The notes under the pieces are model-generated. The model did no database searches. It saw only the letters and a program-made list of their open reading frames with translations, and was not told the origin of the DNA. A stretch of 64,000 nt of DNA, from assembly GCA_964451375.1 (NCBI GenBank), contig CAYVIN010000008.1:19069-83068 (forward strand), written 5' to 3'. Within the stretch, counting starts at the first letter, position 1, and each line of letters starts with the position of its first letter. Both the position numbers and the translations under genes were made by a program. The DNA comes from JAGXQV01 sp964451375 (GTDB taxonomy: Bacteria; Pseudomonadota; Gammaproteobacteria; Burkholderiales; Sulfuricellaceae). Positions 60,721 through 64,000 of this stretch are shown here, piece by piece.

Positions 60721-62172
60721 TTATTCCCCGCCGCTTTCGGGTTTCGCCTTGGCGCGCGGACGGCGGCTGCGCGACGGCGCTTTGGCGACTGGCGGCGCTT
60801 CTGCGGCGAGCGGCGCTTCCGCCGGTGGAACTTCTGCGGCAACTTCAAGCGGCGGTACGCTTTCGCCGACCGGCTCGTCGGTCTTGCGGCTGCTCCGGGC
60901 GCGGCGGCGGGTGGCCGGTTTTTCTTGTGGCGCAGCGGCGGGGAGTTCGGCAGGCGCTGCGGCAACTTCCGCGACAAGCGGCGGGGCGGCTTCGGCTTCA
61001 TCCTGCGGGGCAGGACCGGCAGGCGCTTCGTTGCGCGTGTTGCGGTTGCGTCCGCCGCGTGGCCTGCGCCGTGCGGCAGGCGCCTCATCGCTGACCGGGG
61101 CGGCCAGTGTTTCGGCGACAGCAGGTGATTCGACAGCATCCGCCACTTCTTCCGAATTGCCCGGTTCCGCCGGCGGCGCAACTTCCGCCTGCATTTCAGG
61201 AGATGCCTCGGTGCGTGTCCCGCGATTCCGTCCGCCGCGTGGCCTGCGCCGCGCCTCGGGTTTACCCTCTTCAGCAAGCGGCGCGGCCCCCAACTCAAGC
61301 GCCGGCGGCGTATCCGCTGCAACTTCTGCGGAAATCTCGCTACGCGCCGCGCCGGGACTGCGGAATACGTAGGCATTCGATTTTTCATCGCGCCCGTATT
61401 CGAGCAGGCCGCGCGCCTGGGCTTCTTCGAGCAGATTGATGAACGCCCGGAAACCATAATAGGACTCGTTGAACCCCGGCTTGCGGCGCTTGATCGCCTC
61501 TTTCAGCACCGAAGCCCAAATTTTGCCGCTGTCGCCGCGCTCGAAAAGCAACGCCTCGAAAGTCTCCACCGCCAGGTCAATCGCCTTGGTTTTGTGGGCT
61601 TCCAGCTCCTCCTTGCGGGTTTTTTCGTCTTCCGGGGTGCGTTTGGCCGTCGGCTGGGTTTCACGGGTTTCGCGCTTGGCCGCCGTGCGTTGGCTCTCGC
61701 GCACCAGATCGTCGTAATAAATGAATTCGTCGCAATTGGCGATCAGCAGGTCGGAAGTCGATTGTTTGACCCCCACCCCGATCACCTGCTTGGCGTTTTC
61801 GCGCAGCTTGGAAACCAGCGGCGAAAAATCCGAGTCGCCGCTGATGATCACGAAAGTATTGACGTGCGACTTGGTGTAACACAGGTCAAGCGCATCCACC
61901 ACCAGGCGGATGTCAGCGGAATTCTTACCGGACTGGCGCACATGGGGAATCTCGATCAACTCGAAATTCGCCTCGTGCATCGCCGCCTTGAAACCCTTGT
62001 AACGATCCCAGTCGCAATAAGCCTTCTTGACCACGATGCTGCCCTTGAGGAGCAAGCGTTCGAGCACCGGCTTGATGTCGAACTTGTCGTATTTGGCGTC
62101 GCGTACGCCCAGCGCCACGTTTTCAAAATCGCAAAACAGCGCCATGCTGACGTTTTCAAAGGATGAAGCCAT
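60721..62172 (-). CDS. NYN (PIN-like) ribonuclease with LOTUS domain and Arg/Gly-rich tail
   Basis: The 483-residue product has a NYN/LabA-like nuclease domain (about 10-160: ALFCDFENVALG, KNSADIRLVVDAL, FVIISGDSDFSPLV), then an OST-HTH/LOTUS domain (about 190-275: GKIWASVLKEAIKRRKPGFN), then a long low-complexity tail (about 280-483) rich in Ala, Pro, Glu and Arg. The tail has repeated ARRRPRGGRNR units, RGG-box-like, that may bind RNA. It starts at ATG 62172 after GGAG. Predicted role: RNA binding and cleavage, similar to eukaryotic NYN-LOTUS proteins; unproven. Confidence 0.88.
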   Translation of the reverse strand: MASSFENVSMALFCDFENVALGVRDAKYDKFDIKPVLERLLLKGSIVVKKAYCDWDRYKGFKAAMHEANFELIEIPHVRQSGKNSADIRLVVDALDLCYTKSHVNTFVIISGDSDFSPLVSKLRENAKQVIGVGVKQSTSDLLIANCDEFIYYDDLVRESQRTAAKRETRETQPTAKRTPEDEKTRKEELEAHKTKAIDLAVETFEALLFERGDSGKIWASVLKEAIKRRKPGFNESYYGFRAFINLLEEAQARGLLEYGRDEKSNAYVFRSPGAARSEISAEVAADTPPALELGAAPLAEEGKPEARRRPRGGRNRGTRTEASPEMQAEVAPPAEPGNSEEVADAVESPAVAETLAAPVSDEAPAARRRPRGGRNRNTRNEAPAGPAPQDEAEAAPPLVAEVAAAPAELPAAAPQEKPATRRRARSSRKTDEPVGESVPPLEVAAEVPPAEAPLAAEAPPVAKAPSRSRRPRAKAKPESGGE

Positions 62173-62378
62173 GTTTTTCTCCAGATATAGGGCTTAGCGG
62201 GATTGTCGCACAGAGTGTGCGGGTTTGCCTTGCGCGGTCAGATTACCGTGAGCGGGTTGTGGCGTCGCCCCCCCCCGGCGGGCAACCTGTGGACCCAGGA
62301 GTTGGAAGAAGTGTATTTACGGCAGCCCCGGCAGTCCGCCACACTGAAACTCAGGGAGAACGACAAAGCTGAAACCCT

Positions 62379-62515
62379 GGTGGGAGGCCCGCCCTCGGGG
62401 CGACCAAAGGTAAAACGACGCCGCAAAGCAGAGCGTCTCCTCAAACAACCGGAGCGGTTACCCAACACCCGCTCTCCGTAGCGCCACCGCATCGCGCCGG
62501 GGCGGCCCTCCCACC
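62379..62515. repeat. Inverted repeat pair, GGTGGGAGG type
   Basis: The left arm (62379-62403) reads GGTGGGAGGCCCGCCC with following CGGGGCGA; the right arm (62492-62515) is its near-perfect inverse ending GGCCCTCCCACC. They enclose about 90 bp. The same core occurs near 603-620, showing it is dispersed. Confidence 0.6.
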
Positions 62516-62631
62516 CGTCGTTTCAGGTAGGGGATAAACGCGAAATTGGCGGAATATTGGAACTGCGCTCTGCGCCTTTTTCTACGTAACGCGAACAAAG
62601 CCAAAGTCAGACACAAACGCCAAACCTGCGT

Positions 62632-62749
62632 CCCTTCTCCCTCGACGGGAGAAGGACAGGATGAGGGTGGCGGTGGCGGAGAAACAGACGCAGCACGGTT
62701 CTTCCACCTTTTCACCCTCACCCTGGCCCTCTCCCGTGGAGAGGGAACC
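62632..62749. repeat. Pair of CCCTCTCCC hairpin repeats
   Basis: CCTTCTCCCTCGACGGGAGAAGG (first part, 62633-62655) and CCCTCTCCCGTGGAGAGGG (62727-62745) are both hairpins, followed or preceded by GAGGGTG/CACCCTC in mirror order. This is a very widespread bacterial dispersed repeat. Confidence 0.65.
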
Positions 62750-63052
62750 AGTTCGGGGGTGAAAAAAAGCCTGGTCGCCGAACTACGCAATCTCGTCCCC
62801 ACGCCGCGCGTGGGAATGCGGTACCGCCGCGCTGCGGCGAGTATCCGGCATAACGCGCCCATCCCATCGGGACGTAGCAGGTTGGAACAAGATAGCGGTT
62901 AGTAGTTGCTTACGCCGACAGGCCCGCCCAACGGTGACATGCCTGGAGATTGGCTATCCACGCGGCGTTCCGGCAGGAGGCCTTGCATACCCTCGCCGAT
63001 TGGGGTTCAGAAAGGTTGAGGGGTGGGTACAGGGGAGTGGATGAATCCGGGG

Positions 63053-63126
63053 GATCGATGGAGTCTGACCCTATTGATTTGCTATTGATTTGCGGCTGAA
63101 TCGATGGAGTCTGACCCCATCGATTT
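63053..63126. repeat. Tandem GGAGTCTGACCC repeat
   Basis: ATCGATGGAGTCTGACCC appears at 63053 and again at 63100, each followed by ATTGATT or ATCGATT. The second unit is an imperfect palindrome over 27 bp. Similar sequences, as I recall, border REP-associated (Y1) transposase genes; none is seen here. Confidence 0.6.
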
Positions 63127-63140
63127 TCTGGAGCGGAGGG

Positions 63141-64000
63141 TTAGGCCGGTTTTTCATAGAGCTTATTGATATTCGCCAACAAGTCCGCATCAAGTTTGTC
63201 TTTATGTGACTCTATAAAACCGAGATAGAAGGCTTTTACATCGGCATCGAGTCTGATGTCTCTAACTTGGCTATTCTCAATAATCGCTTCGGATATGAGT
63301 CGAGACTGCTCGCTATTGAAATTACCAAGCGCTGATAGCTGCGCAATCACTTGGTGAGTGTTGGCATAGTTAAAGCTATCCTTCAAGCTATTTGCAAGTA
63401 TGAGTCTTTCCATTTCAATTGCATTTTCGGCGTCTGGGAAATTTGCGCTAAGGAATTGTGAGGTTCTTTCCCATAGCTTCACTTCGCCGTTCTTCTTTTG
63501 CCTCCATTCGTACTCAAGATACGGACGAACTCCATCAGAAAAGCCTTCATTCTTGTAATCCGTGTCATCCGAAACAATGTGAAGCGCAGCCTCCTCTGGC
63601 AAGGTTTTTAGCAAACCGACCCAGCATAGTCGATCACCAATATCATTGTTTTTTCCAGGTGGAAGGTGACACTGCGCACGCCGCCATGCGGCATTAAATA
63701 TTTCATCGTCGTCAGTGTTGATGGGTTTCGATATCTCGAAGATTTTCCTAATGATGTTATCGGCATATGTGGTTTGTCCATCAATCTCACTTTTGATTGC
63801 TTTTGCAATGTTTCTTTTTATCTCGTCAACTTCTTTGGCTTTTTTGACGAGATCGCCAAACTGAGCGTTCTCGCGAACAAGCAATGGCGCGTTTCCGAGT
63901 GATTGTCCTTGCTCGAATTCTTGGATGCTCTTTTTTATATTTTTTTCCACTACTGTCCGGTTAAAAGAGGGAGCTGCTTGCTGAAAGGCCGTATTGGCGG
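63141..64000 (-). CDS. DUF4935-like PIN protein, 5' end cut by window edge
   Basis: The frame is open from the right edge (64000) to a stop at 63141. The visible part of at least 285 residues has FNAAWRRAQCHLPPGK, NNDIGDRLCWVGLLKTLP and ALHIVSDDTDYKNE, typical of the C-terminal half of the DUF4935 PIN-like domain, including an acidic cluster. The N-terminal part with the first PIN Asp would lie beyond the window. A GTG at 63950 is unlikely to be the true start. Base composition is much more AT-rich than neighbours, suggesting acquired DNA. Confidence 0.65.
   Translation of the reverse strand, partial: ANTAFQQAAPSFNRTVVEKNIKKSIQEFEQGQSLGNAPLLVRENAQFGDLVKKAKEVDEIKRNIAKAIKSEIDGQTTYADNIIRKIFEISKPINTDDDEIFNAAWRRAQCHLPPGKNNDIGDRLCWVGLLKTLPEEAALHIVSDDTDYKNEGFSDGVRPYLEYEWRQKKNGEVKLWERTSQFLSANFPDAENAIEMERLILANSLKDSFNYANTHQVIAQLSALGNFNSEQSRLISEAIIENSQVRDIRLDADVKAFYLGFIESHKDKLDADLLANINKLYEKPA

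Larger units (their letters stand above)
62173..63140. other. Repeat-rich non-coding stretch of about 970 bp
   Basis: No supported gene is seen. Contents: an inverted pair of about 24 bp (62379-62403 and 62492-62515, GGTGGGAGG.CCGCCC type), two inverted CCCTTCTCCC/CTCTCCC hairpin units (62632-62669 and 62713-62749), and two GGAGTCTGACCC repeat units (63053-63080 and 63100-63126). Open frames across these (for example 62458-62862 minus) follow the repeats and have no domain. Confidence 0.65.

Overview
The window looks like a chromosomal segment of a GC-rich Betaproteobacterium, probably Rhodocyclales or Nitrosomonadales. This rests on gene content and on the conserved backbone lolC/lolD - rpfE-like - recJ - prfB - lysS; no rRNA or other marker gene is present to fix the taxon. 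No tRNA, rRNA, CRISPR array or intact transposase gene was recognised.

Layout. (1) 0-5 kb: a DUF2062 membrane protein, then lolD and lolC on the minus strand, separated by a two-gene PstI/BsuBI-type restriction-modification system sitting exactly in the lolC/lolD junction. (2) 5-12 kb: a minus-strand signalling operon (CHASE-PAS kinase, second kinase, Rcp1-like receiver, REC-PAS-GGDEF diguanylate cyclase) that runs into lolC. (3) 12.5-33.7 kb: an rpfE-like gene, then about 20 kb of plus-strand signalling genes in four sensor-plus-hybrid-kinase modules: FIST protein + PAS kinase; ModA-like binding protein + membrane kinase + REC-HD-GYP; amino-acid-type binding protein + membrane kinase + REC-HPt; TonB receptor + YfiR + CHASE8 kinase + cyclic-nucleotide-binding protein. 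None encodes a DNA-binding output; the visible outputs are c-di-GMP enzymes. (4) 33.6-37.2 kb: recJ, a vapBC pair and prfB with its programmed frameshift. (5) 37.4-42.4 kb: SEC-C/TPR protein, periplasmic DNA ligase (Lig E type), YkgJ-like protein, DUF2252 protein. (6) 42.6-49 kb: radical SAM protein facing a four-gene cassette (two adenylate-forming enzymes, one fused to a carrier domain, an SGNH-like membrane-anchored protein and an MBOAT acyltransferase with a C-terminal frameshift) that resembles a rearranged dlt operon. (7) 49-51.2 kb: an antitoxin remnant, a secreted Cys-rich protein and an intact Phd-like/PIN toxin-antitoxin pair. (8) 51.3-62.2 kb: lysS, a TPR/OGT-like glycosyltransferase, two VOC proteins, a WYL regulator, small secreted and membrane proteins, a lone FliN-like domain, an RsuA-type pseudouridine synthase, a DEDDh exonuclease, yajD, creA and a NYN/LOTUS protein. 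(9) 62.2-64 kb: a repeat-rich non-coding stretch and a PIN-like protein cut by the right edge.

How it fits together. Genes recJ-prfB-lysS are a widely conserved housekeeping run; here it is opened at several points by accessory blocks. In Xanthomonas the same neighbourhood carries the rpf genes (RpfC hybrid kinase, RpfG REC-HD-GYP). This window has an rpfE-like gene, RpfC-like domain orders and an RpfG-like protein but no DSF synthase (rpfF) that I can find. The signalling block is therefore best read as an rpf-locus variant in which several dedicated extracytoplasmic or cytoplasmic sensor proteins feed phosphorelays that probably act on c-di-GMP. Functional statements are inferred from domain recognition by eye; no database search was run.
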